A DNA stretch of 64,000 nucleotides from a virus. The notes under the pieces were generated by a model. That model saw nothing but the letters and a program-made list of their open reading frames with translations, was not told the origin of the DNA and ran no database searches. The stretch spans positions 1 to 64,000 of the IMG/VR virus record IMGVR_UViG_3300009008_000013. One strand, given 5' to 3'. Shown here one piece after another: positions 20,544 to 28,880 of the stretch (its first letter is position 1; each line of letters opens with the position of its first letter). A program made the translations under genes and the position numbers.

Positions 20544-22631
20544 ATGAAGATAATAAAGGTGGTCGCTCTAATGGCTTTGGTAATTGGTTACCATTTGGTA
20601 ATTGGTTACCATAGTACAGCAGATGCATTAGAGGGACCGTATAGTTTCAAAGCAGGTCACGGAACCGTCCCGTGGCTTGAGCACTTTGCGGATAGCGGGA
20701 ATGCCGTTGCAAGAGATTGGAACGGTGATGGAAAAACTGATGTGATGGTTTTTCCAGCGGCCCATGGCGTTTACTGTAATCAAGGCTGTCCGATGGGCTG
20801 GACTAAGAGTGTTCCACCTTTTGTGTTTCTCAGTAATCCAGACGGATCTTATAGTCCGACGAGAGCCGGGGGTGTTCCCTCTGCTTCGACAGTAAGCGAA
20901 TGGACTGGAAATTATTTTGCCCAAGGGCCTATTGCGCTAGGAAATGGTTGGGGTGGAGACCTACGTCCTGCTTTAATCTATAACGGCATTAATGCGGCCC
21001 CTGGCCCTAGTTTTCATTGGCACGGTTCAGCAATAGGAGATGTCAATAAAGACGGGCGTTTAGATATTGTTGGCTTCTCTGGTGGTACGGTGGTTTATCT
21101 TGGCTTCAATCCTGGCGCAAGAGGAATGAACGTAAACGGGGAGATCAGTGACCTCGGACAAATAAGGATGATGAACCAGGCTTTTGCAGGAACACTTATG
21201 GATCTGGACGGTGACGGGTATCCTGAACTTATTTCCGGAGATATGGACTCTCGTTCCTCGGGAGGCTACATGGATGATCACTCAACTATTGCGTTGGATG
21301 GTGTGTCAGCAAGGCGTGGCGCTATTAACGTGTATAAGAACAATGGGGGTAAATCATTCTCATTGATGCAAATATATCCAGATACGATTCCCGGCGTAGC
21401 AGGACTGAGGGCCGTCTATAACAACGGCCGCGACATCATTGTGCATGACGAATGCGGTGACGTATGTGCCACAAATAGTTGGATTCGTGTTTTTGCTACA
21501 GGCCCAGGCGGTGTGAGTTTAAAACAGCAATTTGGTCTAAATGGTGTTGTCCCACACACAAAGGGCCAAGCGCCGATGCTGGTTGACCTAAACGGCGACG
21601 GTAGAAACGACCTTTTTATTAACCATTTTTTTAATTATGGAGGCAATGTTGGTTCACAACACGGAGGGATCTGGTTAAACAACGGAAATGGAACATTCCG
21701 ACAACTTGGCACTCCTATCTTTGCAAACGTGCCGAAGGCAGGATCCAAAGGCGCGTTGTTTCCCACTCATGCTAACAACGACGGCCGCATGGATTGGATT
21801 ATTGTGTATGAAGACGGTTCCTTCGGAACGTTACTTTCTCCTGCACCTGCGGCTGTGTCGACATCTAGCGACGACGAGACAGAAGAGCAAGATACTGGCG
21901 GCGGGTTTCATCGATTCAGGTTTGCTGAAGTGATGCAAGGCGGGCCGAATTTTTGGCAGTTAAGTTTTGTGCAGGATCAACTATTAAATATGCAAAATAG
22001 TTTTGTAGATAACAGCAAAATCATGTCCTTTAGTGACATTAATATGGTTCCTGTGTTTGATTTTAATGGCAATACTGCTCTAACGTTTGGTGCTACTAAA
22101 GCAGACGAATATGGTGAGATTGACAATGCCGTCGTGGGTTTGCGTTACGGAGAAGTTGATGTCGCAATTGGTATGGATAACAGCCTTTTGGGTTGGTCAC
22201 CTGGACAGAGCCTGATGCATATTAATAATCCTAACACTCGTTATATTAATATTAGCCGTAAGAAAAGCATTGGTGAATGGAACTTTAGTGCTAATGCCAC
22301 TTATGCATTTGGTACAGCAAACGGCAGTTATGGTTACGTCAAAGACGTAGAAGACTTTCATGCTATGGGTTTTGGTGCTAACATGTCTTACAAGAAGTTA
22401 AAACTTAAAATCGCACAACCACTACGCATTGAGCAAGGTGGATTGCAATTTTCAGACTTTATTGCAGACATGGAGCCAAATGGCCGGCACATTGATTATA
22501 CTATGTCATACGAGGAAAAAGTTTCTAAGAACAGTAACTTTGAGTTGAGCCTTAAGTATACGGACGATGTTAACCATGTGCAAGGCGATAATAACGCTCG
22601 TCTAATGGCGGCGGTTAAGGGTATATGGTAA
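20544..22631 (+). CDS. Secreted FG-GAP-repeat protein with putative autotransporter-like beta-barrel
   Basis: 695 residues from ATG 20544 after AAGGAGATAGGA. A signal peptide (MKIIKVVALMALVIGY…) ends near the A-D-A at about 26-28. At least five FG-GAP/VCBS calcium-type loops are visible: DWNGDGKTDV (58), DVNKDGRLDI (166), DLDGDGYPEL (220), DLNGDGRNDL (348), NNDGRMDW (410). An acidic linker (about 440-452) leads to about 230 residues of alternating amphipathic strands ending in Trp, with LKIAQPLRIEQGGLQF and MEPNGRHIDYTMSYE, like barrels of marine autotransporter proteases. Here a propeller seems to replace the protease. Unusual for a phage: it may alter the host surface or block superinfection. 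Confidence 0.7.
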   Translation: MKIIKVVALMALVIGYHLVIGYHSTADALEGPYSFKAGHGTVPWLEHFADSGNAVARDWNGDGKTDVMVFPAAHGVYCNQGCPMGWTKSVPPFVFLSNPDGSYSPTRAGGVPSASTVSEWTGNYFAQGPIALGNGWGGDLRPALIYNGINAAPGPSFHWHGSAIGDVNKDGRLDIVGFSGGTVVYLGFNPGARGMNVNGEISDLGQIRMMNQAFAGTLMDLDGDGYPELISGDMDSRSSGGYMDDHSTIALDGVSARRGAINVYKNNGGKSFSLMQIYPDTIPGVAGLRAVYNNGRDIIVHDECGDVCATNSWIRVFATGPGGVSLKQQFGLNGVVPHTKGQAPMLVDLNGDGRNDLFINHFFNYGGNVGSQHGGIWLNNGNGTFRQLGTPIFANVPKAGSKGALFPTHANNDGRMDWIIVYEDGSFGTLLSPAPAAVSTSSDDETEEQDTGGGFHRFRFAEVMQGGPNFWQLSFVQDQLLNMQNSFVDNSKIMSFSDINMVPVFDFNGNTALTFGATKADEYGEIDNAVVGLRYGEVDVAIGMDNSLLGWSPGQSLMHINNPNTRYINISRKKSIGEWNFSANATYAFGTANGSYGYVKDVEDFHAMGFGANMSYKKLKLKIAQPLRIEQGGLQFSDFIADMEPNGRHIDYTMSYEEKVSKNSNFELSLKYTDDVNHVQGDNNARLMAAVKGIW
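20576..20611 (+). repeat. Exact 18-bp tandem duplication in the signal peptide
   Basis: TTTGGTAATTGGTTACCA occurs twice in a row and duplicates six codons (…VIGYHL twice) of the hydrophobic signal segment of the 20544 product. Each copy also contains the palindrome TGGTAA…TTACCA. Likely a recent slippage event. Confidence 0.85.
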
Positions 22632-23908
22632 ATCTGGAGATACTAAAAGCCCTGGAGAATCAGGCAACTTCTTCGGGGTTGCCTGTTTTTTCTACGAGTG
22701 AATGGCAGGAGTTTAAAGAGCACTACGAAAAGAAAGAAGCAATAGAAGCACTCGCTCATTATATCACAGAAAATAACATTCCATTTCCATTTCAAGATAT
22801 AACTGAAAACGATGTAATAGAAAAGTTTAAAAAACTTAAAGGAATGGACCATAACAAACTATTATATGGTTACACTACAAGCATCACAGATAAATTTAAT
22901 GATTACAAATATTCCTGCCAAGACTATTGTAAAGACGTTATAGACATTAATCATTATTATAATGACATTAGCAATTATTTTCAGCAACAGAACAGACTAA
23001 AATGTGGTGGCTGGTCACACAATAGTCCATTAGATATATGGAGCAGTAAAGAAGCATTAAAATCCCTTAACTGGACATTTTGGCGTGATGGTGTTGTAAA
23101 GTTTGTAGATGAAAGCAAATACAGAGAAGCATTCAGACTCGGTGCTTATGTTGCTACCCAATTTAAACCAACTGTAGCAAAATACATTTATAACAGATTT
23201 AATGCTAAAACAGTTTTGGATACTAGTTGTGGGTGGGGAGATAGATTAGCAGGCTTTTGGGCAAGTAATGCGGAAGTTTATGTAGGGTGTGATCCAAATC
23301 CTGATGTTTATAAAGCATATATGGAACAATGTAAGTTTTATGACAAGCATATTTTTAACAACGATGGACAGTTGATGCAGTTTAATGCCTGTAATGGATT
23401 AGAATGGTTTACCTACACAGGTGCAAAAACAGTAACCATTTTCAATGCGCCTGCTGAAGATATAAAAGACTTCCCCAAACTAAACTATGATTTAGCATTT
23501 ACTAGTCCGCCATATTATAATACAGAGCGTTACGCAGAGGGCATTAAAGAGGAAACACAAAGTTGGTTTAAGTATAAAGAGTTTGACAGTTGGCTTAAAG
23601 ACTTTTTATTTGTGACATTAGAAAATGTTAGTAATCTAATTAATCCGCAAACAGGTGTTATAGCAGTAAATATAATAGATGCCAATATTAAAAACAAAAG
23701 ACATTATGTTTGTGATCCAATGACAGACTTTATGGCTAGTGTTGGGATGCCGTTACAAGAAGTTATTGGTATGCGAATGAAACAGAGACCAAAAAATGAA
23801 GAAGGCGGCAATAAAGAGCATATGAAAGATTGTTTTATTGAGCCAATTTGGGTTTACAGTTCTTCCAATGACAATACTTTAACACAATTTGAGAGATTAT
23901 TCGAATAA
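22625..23908 (+). CDS. DNA methyltransferase (amino-MTase, TSPPY type)
   Basis: 427 residues. SAM-binding motif I is TVLDTSCGWGDRLAGF (about 197-211), motif II region YVGCDPNPDVYKAY, and catalytic motif IV AFTSPPYYNTE (about 291-301), the SPPY form of N4-cytosine or N6-adenine methyltransferases. Order I then IV fits gamma/beta-N4-like classes. The N-terminal 160 residues may recognise DNA. It starts by overlapping the previous stop (ATGGTAA). No restriction endonuclease is adjacent, so it is probably a solitary phage enzyme that protects its DNA or marks it. Confidence 0.85.
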   Translation: MVNLEILKALENQATSSGLPVFSTSEWQEFKEHYEKKEAIEALAHYITENNIPFPFQDITENDVIEKFKKLKGMDHNKLLYGYTTSITDKFNDYKYSCQDYCKDVIDINHYYNDISNYFQQQNRLKCGGWSHNSPLDIWSSKEALKSLNWTFWRDGVVKFVDESKYREAFRLGAYVATQFKPTVAKYIYNRFNAKTVLDTSCGWGDRLAGFWASNAEVYVGCDPNPDVYKAYMEQCKFYDKHIFNNDGQLMQFNACNGLEWFTYTGAKTVTIFNAPAEDIKDFPKLNYDLAFTSPPYYNTERYAEGIKEETQSWFKYKEFDSWLKDFLFVTLENVSNLINPQTGVIAVNIIDANIKNKRHYVCDPMTDFMASVGMPLQEVIGMRMKQRPKNEEGGNKEHMKDCFIEPIWVYSSSNDNTLTQFERLFE

Positions 23909-23910
23909 AC

Positions 23911-24132
23911 ATGAGTACTAAAAAACCTTATCAAACACTTGCATGGATGAGTACTGCGATATTAATACTGGCGGCTACATTAGCGGCCTTTAATATACAT
24001 CCGCAGTATGTTTGGATGTTTATTGTTGCTAATAGTATGTGGACGCTCACAGGTATATTATGGAAGGAAACCAGCCTTGTAGTTCTTAACGCAGGTCTTA
24101 CGCTGATATACGTTATTGGAATGTTATGGTAG
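23911..24132 (+). CDS. Small three-span membrane protein
   Basis: 73 residues with three hydrophobic stretches: STAILILAATLAAF, YVWMFIVANSMWTLTGILW and LVVLNAGLTLIYVIGMLW. Begins two bases after the methyltransferase stop and overlaps the next gene by 7 bp. Proteins of this type (a membrane protein about 70 residues long with a Lys-Glu in the second loop) are common in marine T4-like phages, as I recall. Function unknown. Confidence 0.65.
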   Translation: MSTKKPYQTLAWMSTAILILAATLAAFNIHPQYVWMFIVANSMWTLTGILWKETSLVVLNAGLTLIYVIGMLW

Positions 24133-24254
24133 ATAAAATAAAACAGATCTGGAAACTTTTTAGCAATATTGAAAGGATTATTTTCTCTCTTGCAATATGT
24201 TTATTGACAGGTTCTGTACTATTTTTGCTATATATTATATATGGGTCTATATAA
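24126..24254 (+). CDS. Single-span membrane microprotein
   Basis: 42 residues overlapping genes on both sides. A polar N-terminus (VDKIKQIWKLFSNIE) is followed by one membrane helix (IIFSLAICLLTGSVLFLLYIIY). The sigma70 promoter for the next gene lies inside it. No family recognised. Confidence 0.5.
   Translation: MVDKIKQIWKLFSNIERIIFSLAICLLTGSVLFLLYIIYGSI
24204..24234 (+). promoter_or_regulatory. Sigma70-type promoter next to ATG
   Basis: TTGACA 24204-24209, 19 bp, TATATA 24229-24234 (other registers give 18-21 bp). ATG 24241 lies 7 nt after the -10 box, so the next gene's mRNA is likely leaderless; no Shine-Dalgarno is seen. Confidence 0.6.
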
Positions 24255-24621
24255 TACAAGAACGGTTAATCCACACAATGTTTTAAACACTAGAAAGTGT
24301 GAAAACATTCCACCTTATTTCACACCTGTAACAATTCCTATTAGATCTAAATCATTTGCCACAAAATTAGACCTAGTACAAGACATGGATAGATGGATTT
24401 ATCTTACACTCAATGGACGCTACTGTATTACAAAAAAGGTTTTATTGGGCTTTGATACTAAAATATCACTTAATAAAACAATAGAAATAACCTCACCAAT
24501 TAAGAATCAAACTAGTACATTTGATATGCTTTGGTCATTGGAATGGGTAGTGGGGTTTGAAGAACCCAGTGAAGCAAGTTATTTTGTTTTAACATGCCCA
24601 CTTTTAAATGAAATTAATTAA
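24241..24621 (+). CDS. Conserved phage protein, unknown
   Basis: 126 residues, soluble, mixed beta. Contains NTRKCENIPPYFTPVTIP, FATKLDLVQDMDRWIYLTLNGRYCI and a C-terminal SLEWVVGFEEPSEASYFVL. No family recognised. Probably translated from a leaderless message. Its end overlaps the end of the minus-strand gene 24614-25117 by 8 bp. Confidence 0.6.
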   Translation: MGLYNTRTVNPHNVLNTRKCENIPPYFTPVTIPIRSKSFATKLDLVQDMDRWIYLTLNGRYCITKKVLLGFDTKISLNKTIEITSPIKNQTSTFDMLWSLEWVVGFEEPSEASYFVLTCPLLNEIN

Positions 24622-25117
24622 TAGCAGTTTCGCCCAAACCTTCTTTAATCCAGTTTCTGCACCATCTTACATATTCAAACGTTTCTATTATTTGTTTTCG
24701 AATTTGTATTGGATCCGTAACGTCGCGGCGATAATATAACTTTTCATAAGTTTTATCTCTGTTTTCATTAATAAACTCTGTTAATTGTTCTTCAGTAACA
24801 TCTGGAATACTATCTAGATATCCAATTGTACTATAAACAAATTGTTCAAACAATTCTATATTTTTACCTAGCCTTACATCAACATCATTTATTCTATCTG
24901 GCGCCATTACTTGAAATATTTCGTTAAATGACTTATATGTATCCATTAATCGTATAAGTTCTTCGTTAGCGTATAAACATTCTAAACCTTCTTGAGCATA
25001 TGTAAAGAATTTTAGTACTGTTTCTGTCGATGGTTGCTCTGGTTCAGAATTTTCTTGTGCTGATGATATAGTAATAAATACTAGTGAAAGGATTATAGTT
25101 AATATGGTTCTTTTCAT
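24614..25117 (-). CDS. Secreted (periplasmic) protein of unknown function
   Basis: 167 residues from ATG 25117; the longer frame to 25231 runs into the divergent gene. Clear Sec signal peptide: MKRTILTIILSLVFITISSA then QEN. The mature part is helical and acidic with two Cys (LECLYANEELI and VRWCRNWIKEG) that could pair in the periplasm. It is the only minus-strand gene before 29.8 kb, like an inserted accessory (moron) gene. A role in changing the infected cell envelope is possible. Confidence 0.65.
   Translation of the reverse strand: MKRTILTIILSLVFITISSAQENSEPEQPSTETVLKFFTYAQEGLECLYANEELIRLMDTYKSFNEIFQVMAPDRINDVDVRLGKNIELFEQFVYSTIGYLDSIPDVTEEQLTEFINENRDKTYEKLYYRRDVTDPIQIRKQIIETFEYVRWCRNWIKEGLGETAIN
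25073..25080 (+). promoter_or_regulatory. Candidate late promoter element AATAAATA
   Basis: Matches NATAAATA. It lies inside the minus-strand gene, 63 nt upstream of ATG 25144. Could drive 25144 and 25459 late in infection. One short motif only. Confidence 0.4.
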
Positions 25118-25143
25118 ACAATTAATTATCAGGAGAAAAACTA

Positions 25144-25434
25144 ATGTCGGACAATACTGAAAATGCAACAGAAACCCCAGTAGATGTTCTTGATGGCACG
25201 TCACAAGCATCCCCTGATGCAGGACAAGCACCAGAATTTAATCTTAAAGATTTGGCCGCTGTAAAGCAAATCATTGAAGTCGGAGCACGCCGTGGCGCAT
25301 GGAATGCCGCAGAAATGACTGCTGTGGGTGTAACTTATGATAGACTAGTACTATTTTTAAGACATCATATTCCTACAACAGAACCAGCAGAACAAGAAGT
25401 ACAAGCAGACGCACCAGACGCGACTGCTGAATAA
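25144..25434 (+). CDS. Small acidic conserved phage protein
   Basis: 96 residues with a consensus CAGGAG before the ATG. Acidic, Ala/Glu/Pro-rich ends flank a helical core: NLKDLAAVKQIIEVGARRGAWNAAEMTAVGVTYDRLVLFLRHH. This core (…IxVxxxRGAxxxxEMxxVGxxYxRL…) occurs in small proteins of T4-like cyanophages, as I recall. Divergent from the secreted-protein gene. Function unknown. Confidence 0.65.
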   Translation: MSDNTENATETPVDVLDGTSQASPDAGQAPEFNLKDLAAVKQIIEVGARRGAWNAAEMTAVGVTYDRLVLFLRHHIPTTEPAEQEVQADAPDATAE

Positions 25435-25458
25435 TCAATAATATAAACGGAGAAATAT

Positions 25459-26007
25459 ATGAAACACGTTGGCAAGCAAATTTCAACTAACGATAAAATC
25501 GTATTACTTTTTAGGGAAGTACCCGGCGAGCCAGATAATTGTTTGGTAGCGCGAACAGCATCATTATCTCAAGATGATCACGATTCTTTAATAACAGTTT
25601 TAGAAAGTGATGAAGGTCAACAAGCCAACACACTAGCAGAAGTATTACATACTAGAATGAATGGTGCAGGGAGACCAATTTTAGAAAGTTTGCATACAAG
25701 CGGACGAATTATGAAACTTCCAGCATCTGATGTTGCACTTACGCCAGACACAAAAACTAGTATTGCTTTAAATGAAGTTAATGCCGCAATACGCGGACAG
25801 GAAGCCACAACTTCAGAAGATACGGACGGCGCCTTAACAGACGAAAATATTGCGTCTGATTTGCGTAGGCAAGCCGCAGGACTACAAGCAGAAGCAGAAA
25901 GATTACTTACTAAAGCAGAAGAACTTTCACCTACTAAGAAAGCAAAAAAGACAACTAAAAAGAAAACTTCCAAGAAGAAGGCTACCAAGGCCCGTGTCTC
26001 AGCATAA
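25459..26007 (+). CDS. Conserved phage protein with Lys-rich tail
   Basis: 182 residues. The N-terminal domain (KIVLLFREVPGEPDNCLVARTASLSQDDHDSL … LESDEGQ) recalls a conserved family in marine T4-like phages. A middle helix (RRQAAGLQAEAERLLTKAEEL) is followed by a very basic C-terminus (KKAKKTTKKKTSKKKATK), typical of nucleic-acid-contacting tails. Preceded by CGGAGA. The 3' end overlaps the next gene by 14 bp. Confidence 0.65.
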   Translation: MKHVGKQISTNDKIVLLFREVPGEPDNCLVARTASLSQDDHDSLITVLESDEGQQANTLAEVLHTRMNGAGRPILESLHTSGRIMKLPASDVALTPDTKTSIALNEVNAAIRGQEATTSEDTDGALTDENIASDLRRQAAGLQAEAERLLTKAEELSPTKKAKKTTKKKTSKKKATKARVSA

Positions 26008-26311
26008 CGAAGTTTTCTTAACCGAATCTTTCAAAAAGCGATGGGAAAACATTATTGAAAACATTAATATCACTAATGTTCCCATCGAATATATTGATCA
26101 CTTAATATTACACGACGAAAAAGGCAAGGAATTTGTGGTTAGTGTGATAGATCTCCTAGCAGAAGGAGTAGATCCGCGTGATTTAGAAGAAGAACTTACA
26201 CACCGCATAGAAAGTTATGATGGTGTACTTTCAATTGACTATGTTTTAAACATTGAAAAAGTTACTACAGATATACAATCATCAACAAATAAAGTTTTAA
26301 AAAACTTATAA
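25994..26311 (+). CDS. Small conserved phage protein, GTG start
   Basis: 105 residues if it starts at GTG 25994, which follows AAGG at 5 bases; the frame extends upstream inside the previous gene. Soluble, acidic: ESFKKRWENIIENINITNVPIEYIDHLILHDEKGKEFVVSVIDLLAEG then DPRDLEEELTHRIESYDGVLSIDYVLNIEKV. Helix-strand pattern without catalytic motif. Function unknown. Confidence 0.6.
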   Translation: MSQHNEVFLTESFKKRWENIIENINITNVPIEYIDHLILHDEKGKEFVVSVIDLLAEGVDPRDLEEELTHRIESYDGVLSIDYVLNIEKVTTDIQSSTNKVLKNL

Positions 26312-26318
26312 TATTGCA

Positions 26319-26347
26319 TTGACAAAAATCAATTATAATCATATAAT
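26319..26347 (+). promoter_or_regulatory. Perfect sigma70-type promoter next to the thyX ATG
   Basis: TTGACA 26319-26324, 17 bp, TATAAT 26342-26347. ATG 26354 begins 7 nt after the -10, the normal +1 position, so the thyX transcript should be leaderless. Confidence 0.85.
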
Positions 26348-26353
26348 ATTAAT

Positions 26354-27265
26354 ATGACAAAAATTTCAGACATTAATTTTGAAAAAGATGAAAACTATGT
26401 AAAGTATTTGGACTATGGTTTTGTAGGACTCGTTGACACTATGGGTTCAGACGAAGCAATTGTCCAAGCTGCAAGAGTATCATATGGTAATGGTACCAAA
26501 GGTACTCGTAACGACAGGGCACTTATCAGATATCTAGTTAAGCACCGACACACATCACCGCTCGAGATGTGTGAGGTTAAATTCCATTTGAAAATGCCCA
26601 TTTTTGTTATGAGGCAACACGTAAGACACAGAACGGCAAACTTGAATGAATATTCTGGCAGATATAGTATTATGTCAGATGAGTTTTATGTTCCTGATAA
26701 AGCAAACCTTAAACCACAAAGTGTCATCAATAAGCAAGGTAGGGACGGTACGTTAATTCCCATTGAAGAAACTATGTGCCATAACACTATTAAGCGAATT
26801 GGAAGAGAGAACTATAAAGATTATTTGTCTCTATTAGGGGAGAATCCCAATGACAATTATAATATTGATAGTGATCTTAGGCAAGGATTATCAAGAGAGT
26901 TGGCCCGTGCGGTGTTGCCTCTCAACAACTATACAGAATTATATTGGAAAATAGATTTAAACAACTTTTTTCATTATGTAAAACTAAGAGCAGACTACCA
27001 TGCACAATGGGAGATACAAGAACTAGCAAAAGCAATGTATGGTTTAATTGTAAATAAGTTTCCATTGGCGTGTGAGGCATATGAAGATTATATTGAAAAC
27101 GCAACTACTGTGAGTCGCATGGAAAAAAGTCTTATTAAACGTATTATGTCAGGTAAACGCTGGTTTGATATTTTAGAAGATTATAGATCTGAAGAACTTC
27201 TCGCGAAACACTTTGATATGAGCAAGCGTGAACTTTCTGAATTTAAAGACAAGTGGGAATTATGA
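26354..27265 (+). CDS. thyX: Flavin-dependent thymidylate synthase
   Basis: 303 residues. Makes dTMP from dUMP with FAD, NADPH and methylene-tetrahydrofolate. The signature RHRX7S is present: RHR 91-93 and S101 (RHRTANLNEYSGRYS). Other family strings: ARVSYGNGTKG, HTSPLEMCEVKFHLKMPIFVMRQHVRHR, and LPLNNYTELYWKIDLNNFFHYVKLR (FAD/dUMP sites). Slightly longer than bacterial ThyX, as in other phages. Leaderless expression from a consensus promoter suggests early expression for nucleotide supply. Overlaps the PIG-L gene (ATGA). Confidence 0.95.
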   Translation: MTKISDINFEKDENYVKYLDYGFVGLVDTMGSDEAIVQAARVSYGNGTKGTRNDRALIRYLVKHRHTSPLEMCEVKFHLKMPIFVMRQHVRHRTANLNEYSGRYSIMSDEFYVPDKANLKPQSVINKQGRDGTLIPIEETMCHNTIKRIGRENYKDYLSLLGENPNDNYNIDSDLRQGLSRELARAVLPLNNYTELYWKIDLNNFFHYVKLRADYHAQWEIQELAKAMYGLIVNKFPLACEAYEDYIENATTVSRMEKSLIKRIMSGKRWFDILEDYRSEELLAKHFDMSKRELSEFKDKWEL

Positions 27266-27834
27266 AAACTATCTTAGCTCTTAGTCCGCACCCAGATGAT
27301 GTAGAGTTAGGAGCCGGCGGATTTTTGTTAAGCGAACTTAGCAATAATAGTTTTGTTAAAATTGTTTATTTTTATAAGGAAAAAGAAGAATCGGTTGACA
27401 TTAATTCTTTTAATTTAAAATATGAATATGAATTTTTTGACGATGTCCAAAGACCCTTCTTTAGTAGTGATAGTATTTCTAGACTAGACGATATATTATA
27501 CAATAATAATTACGATTATTTGTTAATACCTCATTACGGCGACAGCCATCAAGACCATCAAACTGTAAATCAACTAGCATTAGCAAGTAGTAGAAAATTT
27601 TCTGGCATTATATTGCAATATGAAGTTACTGCTTATGTAAACAATAATAAATCATTTAATCCAAATGTGTTTTTTGGAATGAATACTATACAAGATAAGT
27701 TAGATTGGTGCTCATCATTTATTGATGTAAGTGATGAATTATTAGAACAAACTCGTGCTCTTGCTATATTACGGGGGACATCTACGAAAAATCCTTATGC
27801 GGAGAGTTTTGAACTAGTTAAATGGACGATGTAA
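27262..27834 (+). CDS. PIG-L/LmbE family deacetylase
   Basis: 190 residues from ATG 27262 overlapping the thyX stop. Zinc-dependent de-N-acetylase fold: LALSPHPDDVELGAGGFL gives the HPDDxE zinc/catalytic motif (H10, D12, D13), and PHYGDSHQDHQTVN supplies the third zinc His. Members remove acetyl groups from GlcNAc-type sugars. Followed by an aminotransferase and an epimerase, it fits amino-sugar processing. Overlaps the next gene by 13 bp. Confidence 0.85.
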   Translation: MKTILALSPHPDDVELGAGGFLLSELSNNSFVKIVYFYKEKEESVDINSFNLKYEYEFFDDVQRPFFSSDSISRLDDILYNNNYDYLLIPHYGDSHQDHQTVNQLALASSRKFSGIILQYEVTAYVNNNKSFNPNVFFGMNTIQDKLDWCSSFIDVSDELLEQTRALAILRGTSTKNPYAESFELVKWTM

Positions 27835-28880
27835 AAGTATTTAATCTTGATAGACTTTGGAATGAAATAGGGTCTAATGTTAAGCAAGATATAGATTCAG
27901 TTTTGTCTACCGGAGTATGTCAGGGTGGAGATATAACTAAACAAGTCGAAAATAAAATATCTTTTTTAATTAATACAAAAAATACAACATTGTTCCATAG
28001 TTGTACAGACGCCCTTGTACAAGGTTTACGCAATCTAAATTTACCTAGCAATAGCGAAGTAATTGTTCCTGCTTATACGTTTATTGCAACAGCATCTAGC
28101 ATTTTACTTGCGGGACTAAAACCCGTGTTTGTAGATGTTGGGGATGATTATCATCTAGATTTAACTAAAGCAAAAGAAAAAATCACTAACAACACAAAGG
28201 TATTATTATATGTTACATTATGGGGAAGCCCCGCAAATAAACTAGTTGAAACGTTTTGTAATGATAATAACTTATTACTAGTCGAAGACGCGGCGCAAAG
28301 TCTAGGAGCACCATTAAGTAATTCTGCGTTTAGTGTGCTAAGTTTTAGTCCTACCAAGCCCTGTACTACATTAGGAAGCGGCGGCGCATTAGTTACTAAT
28401 AGCGATAACTTTGCTAAGTTAGCAACTCTAGGAAGATTACACGGAAAAATAAACAATTCTACTCCTAGTGAAGTTTTAGGAATGAATAGCATGATTAGTA
28501 CCACAGAATCTGTGGTATTAAATAACACGTTAGATTTATTAACAGAACATAAAAATAAAAGACGATATATTGCTAAACTATATACCACAGAAATAGGCAA
28601 CAAGTATGAACTTCCTGTATATAAAGAAGATTGTACCTATAGTAAATTTGTAATTAAGTGCGAAAGCAGAGATAAATTAATAAAACATCTTAAATCTAAT
28701 GGTATATTAACACAAATACATTATAGTATTTTACCTATACAAGAAAAACTGTTCAATATTAATATAAAAGAATATAATAATAGTTTAAGTTTACAACAAA
28801 CTAGTCTAACAATACCCAATTGTCCTTATATGACAAATAATGAAATAGAAAGAGTTATACAATGTCTAAAAGAATTTTAA
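27822..28880 (+). CDS. DegT/DnrJ/EryC1-family aminotransferase
   Basis: 352 residues. PLP-dependent sugar aminotransferase family. The catalytic Lys is K179 in SFSPTKPCTTLGSGGALVT; the PLP-Asp is D156 in LLVEDAAQSLGA; VIVPAYTFIATASSILLAGLKPVFVDV is the family-typical stretch. Slightly shorter than the usual 370-400. Converts a keto-sugar nucleotide to an amino sugar. With PIG-L and the epimerase it could build or alter an amino sugar for surface glycan or DNA. Confidence 0.9.
   Translation: MDDVKVFNLDRLWNEIGSNVKQDIDSVLSTGVCQGGDITKQVENKISFLINTKNTTLFHSCTDALVQGLRNLNLPSNSEVIVPAYTFIATASSILLAGLKPVFVDVGDDYHLDLTKAKEKITNNTKVLLYVTLWGSPANKLVETFCNDNNLLLVEDAAQSLGAPLSNSAFSVLSFSPTKPCTTLGSGGALVTNSDNFAKLATLGRLHGKINNSTPSEVLGMNSMISTTESVVLNNTLDLLTEHKNKRRYIAKLYTTEIGNKYELPVYKEDCTYSKFVIKCESRDKLIKHLKSNGILTQIHYSILPIQEKLFNINIKEYNNSLSLQQTSLTIPNCPYMTNNEIERVIQCLKEF

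Noticed and set aside
22625-23908. Complete restriction-modification system
   Set aside because: Only the methyltransferase is present; neighbouring genes are small membrane proteins and no cognate nuclease is adjacent.
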